Assembly (NCBI GenBank): GCA_934095845.1
Contig: CAKOKS010000004.1
Location: 1 to 64,000, forward strand
DNA: 64,000 nt
From: an uncultured Bacilli bacterium
GTDB taxonomy: Bacteria; Bacillota_I; Bacilli_A; RF39; UBA660
Direction: 5' to 3'
The stretch's first letter is position 1. Every line of letters starts with the position of its first letter. Below, in pieces: positions 7,228 to 15,995 of this stretch. Under the pieces are notes generated by a model. It was not told the DNA's origin. It did not search any database and was given only the letters and a program-made list of their open reading frames with translations. A program made the position numbers and the translations under genes.

Positions 7228-7256
7228 TTGAAATGTTTTGATTATTATTTTATAAT
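7228..7256 (+). promoter_or_regulatory. Promoter of the 7.3-kb envelope gene set
   Basis: TTGAAA (7228-7233), 17 bases, TATAAT (7251-7256), 24 bases before the ATG at 7281. Confidence 0.7.
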
Positions 7257-7280
7257 TAATATAGAATTGTGGTGTCGAGA

Positions 7281-8480
7281 ATGAAAAAAAGTTTGATGTT
7301 TATTTTTAGTGCTTTGTTAATTTTTGTTTCAACAAATGTATATGCCGCTCCAACTGGACAAAGTGGAATAAGTTTTGGAGAATGTTATAGATTTGCTGAT
7401 GGTTTTAAAACTATTGGAATTAATGAAGGAAGTTATTATTATAAATATTGCTATCGTGCTACTTGTGGAAGTGATTCTAAATATTCTTTAGATCCAATGA
7501 CTACACTTGCATCTTATAAATGCCAAAATGGAAACTATGAACCATATAGTCAAATAACAAGTGATGGTTGTAGCAAATATAGTGGAAGTTGTAAAACAGG
7601 AAGTAATCCTTATTGTACAAGAGTTGAATTCGTAGATTGTAATAGAAAAAAAGATGGAAGTGCTTATTCCAATGGAGGTTCTACTACACCTGATACACCT
7701 ACAACTCCTGATACACCAACAATAATAACAACTACAAGAAAAACAACTAAAAAAAATAATAATAAAACAACAACTAGACCTAGAAAATCAACAACTGGTT
7801 TTACAGCTCCAACAACAGGAACTACAACTACTGAAGCTCAAGTATCTAGTAATAATAATATTAAAAGTGTAACTATTAATGGACAAGATACAAGATATAG
7901 AGAAGGAAAAAATGAATATTCTTTGAAACTTCCTTATGATATGGCTAATATTGAAGTTGGTGTAGAACTTGAAAGTAAAAGAGCAACTTATGAAGTAATT
8001 GGAAATACAAATATGCCAAATGAAGATACTCAAATGAAAATTATTGTTACTGCTGAAAATGGAGATAAAAAAGAAGTAACATATAATATTACTCGTTATA
8101 GTGTTGAGTCAAGTGATTGTACACTTGCTAATATTTATATTGAAGATTATGAGCTTGAATTTTCCAAAAATAAATATGAATATGTTCTTAATTTACCAAA
8201 GAATGTAAATTCAATAGATATAAGTGTTGTACCAACTCAAGAACAAAGTGCAACATATGAAATAAATGGAAATGAAAAACTAAAAAACAAAAGTGTAATT
8301 GATATAATTGTATTAAGCGCTGATGGTACTGAATGTAATTATCAAATAAAGATTAAGAAAACATCTAATACTTGGAAATATTTATTATTAATTATTTTAT
8401 TAGGTGGAGTTCTTGGAACAGCAATTTACTTCTTATATAAATTCTTGAAGAAGAGTAAAGGTAAATACAAATATGAATAA
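7281..8480 (+). CDS. Secreted membrane-anchored protein with cadherin-like beta-sandwich domains
   Basis: 399 residues from the ATG at 7281, giving a clean signal peptide with cleavage near NVYA/APTG; a GTG 12 bases upstream is less likely. Residues 25-130 are Cys-rich. A Thr/Pro/Lys low-complexity linker (TPDTPTTPDTP, then KTTTRPRKSTT) follows. Next come two tandem cadherin-like beta-sandwich domains (about 195-275 and 280-365, each opening with 'ikSvtING'/'LaNIYIEDYELEF' and closing near 'tYnIt'/'NYQIKIKK'). A C-terminal membrane helix and basic tail follow, with no LPXTG motif. It leads a pilus-like gene cluster and could be an anchored adhesin or assembly scaffold (inference). Confidence 0.75.
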   Translation: MKKSLMFIFSALLIFVSTNVYAAPTGQSGISFGECYRFADGFKTIGINEGSYYYKYCYRATCGSDSKYSLDPMTTLASYKCQNGNYEPYSQITSDGCSKYSGSCKTGSNPYCTRVEFVDCNRKKDGSAYSNGGSTTPDTPTTPDTPTIITTTRKTTKKNNNKTTTRPRKSTTGFTAPTTGTTTTEAQVSSNNNIKSVTINGQDTRYREGKNEYSLKLPYDMANIEVGVELESKRATYEVIGNTNMPNEDTQMKIIVTAENGDKKEVTYNITRYSVESSDCTLANIYIEDYELEFSKNKYEYVLNLPKNVNSIDISVVPTQEQSATYEINGNEKLKNKSVIDIIVLSADGTECNYQIKIKKTSNTWKYLLLIILLGGVLGTAIYFLYKFLKKSKGKYKYE

Positions 8481-8506
8481 AAGAGTTTTTCTCTTTTATT
8501 TTTTTT
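8476..8506 (+). terminator. Terminator after the cadherin-like gene
   Basis: AATAAAAGAG (8476-8485) pairs perfectly with CTCTTTTATT (8491-8500), followed by T to 8506. Confidence 0.8.
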
Positions 8507-8546
8507 GAATTAAATGTATAATTAGATTAAAGAATAGGATGATTAT

Positions 8547-9029
8547 ATGAGAGATTCAATTAATGGACTTTGGCTTTTTGGTATAGTAATGACCTTAATG
8601 GTATTCTTAATTGCATTTGTTGCTATAAGTTTAAATTATAGTCGTGCATTTAGAATGAAAAGTGAAATGGTTAATGTAATAGAACAATATAATGGAATAA
8701 ATGGGAATACGATAAATAAGTTAGATGCGATTACTAATAGTTATGGATATAGAACAACTAAAAAATGTAGAAAAAAAGAAGGAGTAACAGTAATTGGTAT
8801 AAAAGATGGTTACGTAACTAAGAATCCAAAAGATGCTCAAGAATATTGTATTTATAGAACTGAATATACTGGAAGTTGTAATTCGGCTTACGAATGTGAT
8901 ACTAAGTATATTTATAATTTAGATGTGTTCTTTTCAATTAATTTACCACTTTTTGGAAATATATTTACGTATACAGTAAGTGGAGAAACTAAACAAATAC
9001 TTTATCCGGAGGAATCGTACTTAAAGTAA
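8547..9029 (+). CDS. TadE-like pseudopilin/membrane protein
   Basis: 160 residues: a short N-terminus, one hydrophobic helix (about residues 8-28, LWLFGIVMTLMVFLIAFVAI) and an extracytoplasmic domain with paired cysteines. It is a clear paralogue of the 9439 product: both share a 'GiVm.f...F.aFsiNYSkAFr.K' start and end 'FsiplfgniftytVsGETK.Iy.P'. Short single-helix proteins like these, lying between a Flp-type pilin gene and a TadZ-type ATPase gene, match TadE/TadF minor pilins of Tad systems. Ribosome-binding site AGGATG, starting ATG 8547. Confidence 0.6.
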   Translation: MRDSINGLWLFGIVMTLMVFLIAFVAISLNYSRAFRMKSEMVNVIEQYNGINGNTINKLDAITNSYGYRTTKKCRKKEGVTVIGIKDGYVTKNPKDAQEYCIYRTEYTGSCNSAYECDTKYIYNLDVFFSINLPLFGNIFTYTVSGETKQILYPEESYLK

Positions 9030-9032
9030 AAG

Positions 9033-9046
9033 TGTAAATGTTTACA
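9033..9046. promoter_or_regulatory. Palindrome TGTAAATGTTTACA, candidate operator
   Basis: A perfect outer palindrome TGTAAA-NN-TTTACA just after the TadE-like gene and about 70 bases before the Flp-like pilin gene. The same pattern recurs at 25902-25915 and 61364-61377 upstream of two TasA-like surface genes. The shape resembles LacI/CcpA-type sites but lacks the central CG. A shared regulator is inferred. Confidence 0.4.
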
Positions 9047-9115
9047 TAAAATAATTGAATATGGAAAATAATAATAGTATAATGAGTTTATAAAGATAGG
9101 AGATGTTAATTTTAT

Positions 9116-9403
9116 ATGAAAGACGCAACAGGCGAATTAAGTATGACTGCAGTAGCAGTAGTAGCAATAGCTGCAATATCTGTATTATTTTCACAAGTAA
9201 TATGGCCAATGATAAAAACTAATATTATTAATCAGTCTAAATGTACAGCTGCATATGCATGTGAATGTAATGGTGGAAATACATGTGAATGTGTATATTT
9301 AAATGATAGTGGCGGCGAAGATAAGGTTACTTGCCCTAGATCATCAGTAAAAGATGACGTTGGTGGTGGAAAAGGTACAGGAACTACTGCTGCACCTAAA
9401 TAA
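9116..9403 (+). CDS. Flp-type pilin-like protein
   Basis: 95 residues. The N-terminus MKDATGELSMTAVAVVAIAA has a short charged segment, a Gly-Glu junction and then about 25 hydrophobic residues. This is the class IV/Flp prepilin layout, where a peptidase cuts before the Glu and the helix packs in the filament. The remainder is short and Cys-rich (AACECNGGNTCEC) with a Gly/Thr-rich tail. It is flanked by two TadE-like genes and followed by a TadZ-like gene. It would be the main shaft subunit of the Tad-like pilus (inference). No prepilin peptidase gene is in the window. Confidence 0.6.
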   Translation: MKDATGELSMTAVAVVAIAAISVLFSQVIWPMIKTNIINQSKCTAAYACECNGGNTCECVYLNDSGGEDKVTCPRSSVKDDVGGGKGTGTTAAPK

Positions 9404-9438
9404 GATTTAAATTAATTTAATATTGGAGATGATAACGC

Positions 9439-9936
9439 ATGAGAGAAGCAATTGGTGCAACATGGATAATGGGAATCGTAATTGCTTTCATTGCGTTATT
9501 TTCAGGTTTCTTAGCTTTTTCTATTAACTATTCAAAAGCTTTTAAGGTTAAAAATGGAATTGTTGAAAGAATTGAAAAATATGGTGGTGTTAGTGAAGAA
9601 GCAAAAAGTGATATAAATTCATTTTTAAAAGAAATCGGTTATAATGCACTTGGAAGTTGTGATATGTTACTTTCCGATGAAAATTTAAAATTTGCTGGCT
9701 TTAGAATAGATGAAGGAACAAGTCATAATAATGCAAAAGATAAATATAATTTTTGTATTCAAAAAATTCATTCAAATTCTGGAACTGGGCAAATGAGTAC
9801 AGCATATTATAAGGTGTACGTTTTCTTTTCATTATCTATTCCAGTTATTCAAGATATTACTAAATTTAATGTAACTGGAGAAACAAAAAATATTTATTTT
9901 CCTAAAGACGGAAGCACTTTTGGAAGTTCTAGCTAG
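9439..9936 (+). CDS. TadE-like pseudopilin, second copy
   Basis: 165 residues, paralogous to the 8547 product: N-terminal helix MGIVIAFIALFSGFLAFSINY, an extracytoplasmic domain with a few cysteines, and a C-terminal strand 'DITKFNVTGETKNIYFPKD'. GGAGATG gives the ribosome-binding site. It lies directly before the TadZ-like gene, as expected for minor-pilin genes in a Tad operon. Confidence 0.6.
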   Translation: MREAIGATWIMGIVIAFIALFSGFLAFSINYSKAFKVKNGIVERIEKYGGVSEEAKSDINSFLKEIGYNALGSCDMLLSDENLKFAGFRIDEGTSHNNAKDKYNFCIQKIHSNSGTGQMSTAYYKVYVFFSLSIPVIQDITKFNVTGETKNIYFPKDGSTFGSSS

Positions 9937-9946
9937 GAGGAAAAGC

Positions 9947-10927
9947 ATGAATGTTGTAACAGCAAATGAAAATAAAAATATAATTGACCGTCTAGACTTT
10001 GACATTATTAAAAGAATAGATGGTGAATATGACGTTAAAGAGTTAATGGGTAAACTTACTAATTTATATTTTAATAAGTTAGTTATTGATATTACATCTA
10101 TTAAAGATTATCGTAACGTAAATATATTTAATGAATTAAAACAATATGTTGATCCTAATAAGGTAATTATTTTACTTAATAGTGATTCAATAGTTAATAG
10201 TAGGGATTATGTTTCAAATATGATTAAAGCAGGATTTTATAACTTTAGTCGTAACTTTGAAGGAATTAAATTCTTGTATGGAACTCCTAATGATTATGAA
10301 AAAGTAAAACACTTTGTTGTAGATGATACAGAAGTAATACCTTTTAATGGCGTTGAAGAGATTCAAGAAATTGATGAACCTTCTTTATCATTTGATGGAA
10401 AAAAAGTAATTGGATTAATTGACTTAACTGATCATGCAGGGGCAAGTACACTTACAAATATGATGGTACGTCAACTTAATAACCATGGATATAAAGCATA
10501 TGGTATTGAAATGTTTAGACAAGATCTTATTTATTATAGAAGTGATAACTTATCATCTTGTATGAATAAAAATGATTTAGATATAAAATTAAAACAATTA
10601 ACTGATGCTGAAGCTATAATTATTGATTTAAATGAATTTGGTGAAGCAAATATATACTGTGATGAAATTCTTTATTTAGTAGAGCCATCTTATATAAGAC
10701 TTACTAAATTGCTTAGAAAAAACAGAAATGCATTTTCAGAAAGAAAAAATGATAAAATTGTTCTTAATATGAGTTTTGTAACAGAAAATGATAAACCTGA
10801 TTTTGAATATGAATTAAAGTGTAAAGTATTTGCAAATATTCCTCCTATTAACGATAGGAATAAAAATAGTAATGATATCAATGATTTATTATATAAATTA
10901 GGTTTTAAAAATGTAAAAGAAATGTAA
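9947..10927 (+). CDS. TadZ/CpaE-like ParA-superfamily ATPase
   Basis: 326 residues from the ATG at 9947, seven bases after AGGAGG (9934-9939). A longer frame begins inside the upstream gene. Residues 1-130 resemble a degenerate response-regulator-like fold (VIDITSIKDYRNVNIFNEL, IILLNSDS). Residues 150-300 look like a MinD/ParA-type P-loop fold whose Walker A region reads GLIDLTDHAGASTLTNM, lacking the usual lysines, so nucleotide binding is doubtful. TadZ/CpaE proteins place Tad pilus machines at the pole. The neighbouring TadE- and Flp-like genes support this role. Confidence 0.6.
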   Translation: MNVVTANENKNIIDRLDFDIIKRIDGEYDVKELMGKLTNLYFNKLVIDITSIKDYRNVNIFNELKQYVDPNKVIILLNSDSIVNSRDYVSNMIKAGFYNFSRNFEGIKFLYGTPNDYEKVKHFVVDDTEVIPFNGVEEIQEIDEPSLSFDGKKVIGLIDLTDHAGASTLTNMMVRQLNNHGYKAYGIEMFRQDLIYYRSDNLSSCMNKNDLDIKLKQLTDAEAIIIDLNEFGEANIYCDEILYLVEPSYIRLTKLLRKNRNAFSERKNDKIVLNMSFVTENDKPDFEYELKCKVFANIPPINDRNKNSNDINDLLYKLGFKNVKEM

Positions 10928-10932
10928 TATTG

Positions 10933-10962
10933 TTGACAAAATAGAAATTAATATTTTATAAT
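10933..10962 (+). promoter_or_regulatory. Promoter before the 10992 membrane protein gene
   Basis: TTGACA (10933-10938), 18 bases, TATAAT (10957-10962), 29 bases before the ATG. Confidence 0.7.
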
Positions 10963-10991
10963 TAGATTATGAAAAGAGAGAAGGTATATTT

Positions 10992-11336
10992 ATGATAGGA
11001 TTCACAATTGGTAGTTTTTGTGGAGAAGCAAAAGAAATCTTGCAATTCGTTGGTTATATTTTAACTGTAGTAAAATTAGCAATACCTCTATTAATAATTG
11101 CATTTGGTATATTTGATTTAGGAAAAGCAGTTACTTCTGGAAAAGATGATGAAACTAAAAAGGCAGCTAAAACTCTTATGTGGAGAGCAATTGCTGGTGT
11201 ATTCATTTTCTTTATTCCAAGTATTGTAATTTGGTTATTTGGAACAATTGCATCATATAATGAAGCAGCTAAAACTGATAACAATGGTTTCCAAACTTGT
11301 TCAGATTGTATATTAACACCATGGAATTGTAACTAA
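10992..11336 (+). CDS. Small three-helix membrane protein, VirB2/pilin-like topology
   Basis: 114 residues with an N-terminal hydrophobic stretch, two strong helices (about residues 20-42 and 62-85), a charged cytosolic loop SGKDDETKKAAKTLMW between them and a Cys-containing C-terminus (CSDCILTPWNC). The arrangement resembles VirB2/TrbC-like or pilin-like proteins often found beside Firmicutes secretion loci. Its place after the TadZ-like gene suggests a part in the same machine. Exact function unknown. It has its own promoter and terminator. Confidence 0.55.
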   Translation: MIGFTIGSFCGEAKEILQFVGYILTVVKLAIPLLIIAFGIFDLGKAVTSGKDDETKKAAKTLMWRAIAGVFIFFIPSIVIWLFGTIASYNEAAKTDNNGFQTCSDCILTPWNCN

Positions 11337-11359
11337 GGTTGACATAGTCAACTTTTTTT
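11336..11359 (+). terminator. Terminator after the 10992 gene
   Basis: GTTGAC (11338-11343) pairs with GTCAAC (11347-11352), followed by seven or more T. The region 11360-11460 holds no gene. Confidence 0.75.
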
Positions 11360-11460
11360 ATGCTCAAGTTTTTCCCTTTTTTTAGTATTTTATATTATAA
11401 TATATCTATATTCGACATTAATTTCTATAATTTATTATTATAGTAATAATGGTGATATAT

Positions 11461-11631
11461 ATGAAGGTTAAAGTTATAGATGAAGCACATGAAGAGGATT
11501 TAGAAAGAAGTGTTAATGCTTTTATAAGTTTAGTTGAAGTTATTGATATTAAATTTCAAGTTAGTGCATCAATTTTTGGAGAAGAACAAATATATTGTTT
11601 TTCAGCTATGATAATTTATAAAGAAGGTTAG
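11461..11631 (+). CDS. Cse60-family sporulation protein
   Basis: 56 residues from the ATG at 11461, behind GGTGAT. The pattern MKVKVIDEAHEEDLERSVNA at the start and EEQIYCFSAMIIY at the end fits the small Cse60 family, first described as a sigma-E-dependent sporulation gene of Bacillus. The protein is cytosolic with no membrane helix and the molecular role is unknown. It ends two bases before the MurJ/SpoVB-like flippase gene and is likely co-transcribed. Confidence 0.7.
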   Translation: MKVKVIDEAHEEDLERSVNAFISLVEVIDIKFQVSASIFGEEQIYCFSAMIIYKEG

Positions 11632-11633
11632 AT

Positions 11634-13265
11634 ATGAAAAAGAATAGTTTTATGGAAGGAACAATAATCGCGACTCTTGCTATTGTTGTTGTTAAAATCC
11701 TTGGAATGCTTTATGTTATTCCTTTTTATTCAATAGTTGGTTCAAGTGGAGGGGCTTTGTATAGTTATGCTTATAATATTTATTTAATATTTTTAGGTAT
11801 TTCAAGTGCTGGCCTTCCAAGTGCGATTAGTAAAATTATAAGTGAATATAATACACTTGAAGATAAGACAGCTAAGAATGTTGCTTATAAACAAGCAAAA
11901 AAAATAATACTTATATTTGCAAGTATATCATTTATATTATTATTTGTATTTGCATCATCTATTGCTAAATTTATAATTGGTGATATAAGTGGTGGTAATA
12001 CAATTGAAGATGTTGCTTTTGTTATAAGATGCATATCTCCTGCTATTCTAGTGGTTCCTTTTTTAAGTATAACTAAAGGATACTTACAAGGGCACAAATA
12101 CGTAACTCCATCTTCTGTTAGTCAATTAATTGAACAAATTGTTAGAATACTTGTTATTTTAGTAGGTTCATACTTAGTTGTAAAAGTATTTAATGGAACT
12201 ATTTCTTTAGCAATTGGAATTGCTATATTGGGTGCTTTTGTAGGTGGTTTTTGTGCTTATGTTTATTTAAGAAATGTTATTAGAAAAAATAAAGATAAAT
12301 TAGAACTTGAAGATGTTGATAATGAAAATGCTGAACTAAAAAAGGCAATTACTAAAAAAATAATTAAATATGCAATACCTTTTATTATTATTAATATAGT
12401 TACAAATATTTATAATTTTACAGATCAAATACTTGTACTTAGAACTCTTGAATACTTAAAAATGGATGCTAAACAAATTGAATTTGTTGCAAGTGCTATA
12501 AGTACATGGGCACCTAAAATTAATATGGTAATTAATGCAATGGCCATGGGAATGACTATAAGTTTAATTCCATCTATAGTAAGTTCTTATACTAAAAAGG
12601 ATTTAAATGATGTAAGTGATAAAATAAATAGATCTTTAGCCTTAGTGTTCTTTATATCATTTCCAATGGCTATAGGGATTTCATTCTTAAGAGAACCAAT
12701 TTGGCAAGTATTTTATAACTCAAATAATTATGGATATATGATATTAGGTTTATCAGTATTTTCAGCAGTAATGGCTAATATGTATATGATTCTTTCAACG
12801 ATATGTCAAAGTTTAAATAAATTTAAATTAGTTTATCTTGTATCTATTACTGGATTTTTAACGAATGCTATATTAGATGTTCCAATAATGTTACTATTTA
12901 ATAGAATAGGTATACCTGCATTTTTAGGTAGTATAGTTGCAAGTATAATTGGTTTTTCTTTAAGTGTAATTATTGGACTTGTATTCTTACATAAAGATGA
13001 AAATATTGATTTTAAATTTATGATAAAAAGTGTTTTAAAAACGTTTATACCATCTATTATAATGATACTTGTGTTAATTATTTTAAATAAATTTGTTGTA
13101 ATAAATAATAATATATTAAAAATAGCAATAAATGGTATAGTAGGTGGAGGTATTTATATAATTATTTCTTATTATTTAGGTTTAATTGAAAACTTATTTG
13201 GAAGAGAATATCTAAATAAAATCATAAAAAAACTTACCTTTGGTAAGTTTAAGTTAAAGAATTAG
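11634..13265 (+). CDS. murJ: MurJ/SpoVB-family lipid II flippase-like protein
   Basis: 543 residues, the normal length for the YtgP/MurJ/SpoVB group, with about 14 hydrophobic helices. The N-terminus MKKNSFMEGTIIATLAIVVV and the following 'GMLYVIPFYSIVGSSGGALY' and 'GISSAGLPSAISKIISEYN' segments are hallmarks of Firmicutes polysaccharide-export (MVF) proteins. These move lipid-linked peptidoglycan precursor across the membrane; SpoVB does so for spore cortex. The adjacent Cse60 gene leaves open a sporulation paralogue. A terminator-like inverted repeat CTTACC-TTT-GGTAAG lies inside the 3' end (about 13232-13247). Confidence 0.85.
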   Translation: MKKNSFMEGTIIATLAIVVVKILGMLYVIPFYSIVGSSGGALYSYAYNIYLIFLGISSAGLPSAISKIISEYNTLEDKTAKNVAYKQAKKIILIFASISFILLFVFASSIAKFIIGDISGGNTIEDVAFVIRCISPAILVVPFLSITKGYLQGHKYVTPSSVSQLIEQIVRILVILVGSYLVVKVFNGTISLAIGIAILGAFVGGFCAYVYLRNVIRKNKDKLELEDVDNENAELKKAITKKIIKYAIPFIIINIVTNIYNFTDQILVLRTLEYLKMDAKQIEFVASAISTWAPKINMVINAMAMGMTISLIPSIVSSYTKKDLNDVSDKINRSLALVFFISFPMAIGISFLREPIWQVFYNSNNYGYMILGLSVFSAVMANMYMILSTICQSLNKFKLVYLVSITGFLTNAILDVPIMLLFNRIGIPAFLGSIVASIIGFSLSVIIGLVFLHKDENIDFKFMIKSVLKTFIPSIIMILVLIILNKFVVINNNILKIAINGIVGGGIYIIISYYLGLIENLFGREYLNKIIKKLTFGKFKLKN

Positions 13266-13567
13266 ACCATATACATTGAATTTGCAAAGTTAAAATCGGT
13301 TTGAGTTTGAGAATTAGTAGTAGTTGGTATATTAGTTTGACTATTTTCAAGGTTAGTTATTCTTTGATCAAGTCTACCAATTTCTCTTTCAATTTTACTT
13401 AATCTAGCATCAATATCATCATAACTATTATAATTTGTTGTATATTGTTGTGGCATTGTATTCATATTAGGTACTAAACCAGTGTTCATTTGAGGATTCA
13501 TTTGTGGATTAGTTTGATATCCATATGAACCAAATTGAGAAAAAAAGCTGTTTCTATCTTTTTTCAT
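13262..13567 (-). CDS. Small Asn/Gln/Met-rich protein with C-terminal coiled coil
   Basis: 101 residues from the ATG at 13567, preceded on the minus strand by GGGAGTG; a start at 13615 would place the ribosome-binding site inside the gene. Residues 10-50 are low complexity (PQMNPQMNTGLVPNMNTMPQ), followed by a heptad-patterned coiled coil (IDARLSKIEREIGRLDQRIT) and a Thr/Gln tail. No membrane segment. The composition resembles small spore-coat or surface-layer proteins but I recognise no family. It converges on the flippase gene with a four-base overlap. Confidence 0.6.
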   Translation of the reverse strand: MKKDRNSFFSQFGSYGYQTNPQMNPQMNTGLVPNMNTMPQQYTTNYNSYDDIDARLSKIEREIGRLDQRITNLENSQTNIPTTTNSQTQTDFNFANSMYMV

Positions 13568-13631
13568 ATAATCACTCCCTAGTGTATTATATGTTTTTCG
13601 TGATAAATGTTTCATTTAGGAGGTAATTTTT

Positions 13632-14264
13632 ATGAGACTTAGAAATGTAAAAGGAGCTGACGAATTAGTTAAAGATTGTAAATATACAATTAATGAGCCA
13701 GAAAAATATAAAGGAAAATTTAAAGAAATATTTGGAAATGATTTTGAGATTCATGTTGAAATAGGTATGGGAAAAGGAGACTTTATAATAGGAAAGTGTT
13801 TGCTTCATCCAGATATTAATTTTATTGGTATTGAAAAGTATGAATCTGTTATGGTAAGAGCAATTGATAAATTAAAAGACATGGAAGTACCGAATTTACG
13901 TTTAATTAGATTTGATGCAACCAATATTGATTCCCTTTTTGATCATGAAATATCAACTCTTTATTTAAACTTTTCTGATCCATGGCCAAAGGCACGTCAT
14001 GCTAAAAGAAGATTAACTTCACCAGTATTTTTAAAATTATATGATTCTATATTTGTAGGGGATCCTCATATTGTTCAAAAAACTGATAATATTGGTTTAT
14101 TTGCTTATTCTATTGAAAGCTTATCTAATTATGGATATACATTTGATAAAGTATCTTTAGATATAGTAACTACTGATGTAGAAGATGTAGAAACTGAATA
14201 TGAAAAAAAGTTTAAATCTTTAGGTGTAAAAATTAACTATCTAGATGCTGTAAAGAGAAAATAA
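13632..14264 (+). CDS. trmB: tRNA (guanine-N7-)-methyltransferase TrmB
   Basis: 210 residues, the usual length. The SAM-binding motif reads HVEIGMGKGDFI (about residues 41-52). The family signature LNFSDPWPKARHAKRRL carries the catalytic aspartate and the basic tRNA-binding run. The C-terminus 'VETEYEKKFKSLG' is also typical. TrmB makes m7G46 in the variable loop of tRNAs. Ribosome-binding site AGGAGG (13618-13623). Confidence 0.93.
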   Translation: MRLRNVKGADELVKDCKYTINEPEKYKGKFKEIFGNDFEIHVEIGMGKGDFIIGKCLLHPDINFIGIEKYESVMVRAIDKLKDMEVPNLRLIRFDATNIDSLFDHEISTLYLNFSDPWPKARHAKRRLTSPVFLKLYDSIFVGDPHIVQKTDNIGLFAYSIESLSNYGYTFDKVSLDIVTTDVEDVETEYEKKFKSLGVKINYLDAVKRK

Positions 14265-14379
14265 AAAAATAAATTAATTTTTAAATGCTATGTTATAATT
14301 AAAATAGTAGGAGTGGATATAAATAGTATTTAAAAAAACATTTTTATTTGTTATAATACTAATATAAAGGAATGTTTTT

Positions 14380-15030
14380 ATGAAGAAAATATTAATTGTT
14401 ATTGTTACAATTTTAGTATTTACTACAGGTTGCTCAAATGTTTTGAACTTAAAAAGTGCAAGTGTAGATACTATTGTTGATAAAACAATAAATAGTAAAT
14501 ATAAGTTAGATAATCATATTAACCGAGGATTTAAATATTACTTACCTAGAGAACTTGCTGTTATTAAACAAGATGAACAAAATGAGGTTATTAAATATGA
14601 TGAATATGATTTATACTTATATGTGGATTTAATTAGTTATTATAATAAAAAAGATGTTAATTATGAAAAGAACGATAATATTTATTATTCACGTGTCTTA
14701 CTGAAGGATGAAAAAAAAGGTCTCGTTAATATTGATGTTACAAGCGATGAAGTTTATATTAAAGTAACTTATAATTATGCAACTATTGAAACTAAAATCA
14801 GCAATGAAGATATTAACAATGTTATATCTAATATAATGATTATTTTATCATCTATAACTTATAATGATGATGTTATAGAAAATATACTTGCAAGTAATTC
14901 TCATTTAGGAAAAGATGAAGTAGTTGATGTATTTGATAATAAAAAGAATGATAATACATATTTGGATATAGAAGAAACAGAATATACTGGAAATGAAGAA
15001 GAAGACTATGATCCAGATGTTATAAATTAG
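14380..15030 (+). CDS. Putative lipoprotein of unknown function
   Basis: 216 residues with a short basic start, a hydrophobic segment and a lipobox TTGC (Cys18), so it is probably lipid-anchored. The mature part has an alpha/beta look (YYLPRELAVIKQDEQNEVIK; ITYNDDVIENILASNSHLG) and a strongly acidic tail. It lies immediately upstream of the coiled-coil/low-complexity gene at 15048 with a tight junction. A TATAAT with adjacent T-rich sequence lies just upstream (about 14355-14360). No family recognised. Confidence 0.65.
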   Translation: MKKILIVIVTILVFTTGCSNVLNLKSASVDTIVDKTINSKYKLDNHINRGFKYYLPRELAVIKQDEQNEVIKYDEYDLYLYVDLISYYNKKDVNYEKNDNIYYSRVLLKDEKKGLVNIDVTSDEVYIKVTYNYATIETKISNEDINNVISNIMIILSSITYNDDVIENILASNSHLGKDEVVDVFDNKKNDNTYLDIEETEYTGNEEEDYDPDVIN

Positions 15031-15047
15031 AGGAGATGAATTACCAT

Positions 15048-15995
15048 ATGGGTTTAATGGATAAAGTAAAGAAAATCTTATTTGATGAAGATGAAATCGA
15101 GGTTCCTGTTAAAAGTGATACTCTACCTAAAAGAGAAGCTAAAAAGGAAGAATTTCCAAGTAGAGGTTCTTTTATAAATCATCATGAACAAGAAGAAGAG
15201 GAAAATCCAATTAAAGAAATAATTGTTCCTGCATATGAAGAAAAAAAGGAAGTTCCTGAAAGAAGAAGTTTTAATTTCCCAGATGATGATGACTTTGATT
15301 TTATGCCAAAAATAAAAGAAGAAGTACAAGAAGAAGTTATTAGAAGAAGAGAAGTTACTCCTGAGTATAATGAATTTAAAAGAGTAGAAACTCAAACTAA
15401 AGTAAGTAGAGAATATGGTCTTCAAGAAAATAAGGATTATAAAAAGTTAATCAAAGATGAAGAAGTAAAAATAAAAGCAGAAAAAGAAAAGAAACCATTT
15501 ACTGTAACTCCAGTTATATCTCCTGTATATGGAATAATTGATACTGAAAATGTAGAAGTTCCAAAAAGAGAAGTAAATGAAGAAATTGAAGTAATTCAAA
15601 CAAGAAGAAATTTTGGACCAGTAAGTTATAATGATCAACCAAGTATACCAAAAGAAGAGAAGAAAAGCGTAGAAGTACTTGAAAAAGTAAATATAGATGA
15701 TGTAGTAGATGAAACAGATGATGAAAATATTCAAACTTCAGGTATAGAAAATGAATATTTAGGCAATAATAGTATTGAGGAGTCATTTGAGTCTACAAGC
15801 GAACTTGAAACTATAAATGAAGAAGATAGTAAGTTTGTTGAAGGAGAAAAAGTAGATTATACTCCTCAAACAATTGAAGAAAGCGAAGAAGAAAAACGTG
15901 AAAATGAAAAGTTAGAAGACACCATTGAAACAGATTTATTTAATCTAATAGACTCGATGTATAAAGATGATGAAGATACAGGAAGTGATGATTAA
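15048..15995 (+). CDS. Acidic low-complexity cytosolic protein with amphipathic N-terminus
   Basis: 315 residues from the ATG at 15048; an ATG at 15036 directly abuts the AGAGGAG site and is unlikely. The first 20 residues (MGLMDKVKKILFDEDEIEVP) look like a membrane-targeting amphipathic helix, as at the N-terminus of SepF-type division proteins. The rest is Glu/Lys-rich disordered sequence without a recognisable fold. It overlaps the next gene by one base and precedes a membrane protein and a YtxH protein, suggesting an envelope-associated operon. Function unknown. Confidence 0.6.
   Translation: MGLMDKVKKILFDEDEIEVPVKSDTLPKREAKKEEFPSRGSFINHHEQEEEENPIKEIIVPAYEEKKEVPERRSFNFPDDDDFDFMPKIKEEVQEEVIRRREVTPEYNEFKRVETQTKVSREYGLQENKDYKKLIKDEEVKIKAEKEKKPFTVTPVISPVYGIIDTENVEVPKREVNEEIEVIQTRRNFGPVSYNDQPSIPKEEKKSVEVLEKVNIDDVVDETDDENIQTSGIENEYLGNNSIEESFESTSELETINEEDSKFVEGEKVDYTPQTIEESEEEKRENEKLEDTIETDLFNLIDSMYKDDEDTGSDD

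Noticed and set aside
7281..8480. LPXTG sorting signals in the surface proteins, given the sortase at the window end
   Set aside because: None of the exported proteins ends with an LPXTG-like motif, hydrophobic helix and basic tail. The 7281 protein has helix and basic tail but no sorting motif.
9033..9046. Classical CcpA cre site
   Set aside because: The overall shape is similar, but the centre is TG, AT or CC rather than the CG typical of cre, so I call it only an unassigned palindrome.
15123..15786. Minus-strand open frames opposite the acidic low-complexity gene at 15048
   Set aside because: Phe/Leu/Ser-rich translations are the reverse of GAA/GAT/AAA codons. The plus-strand gene has good spacing, ribosome-binding site and operon context.
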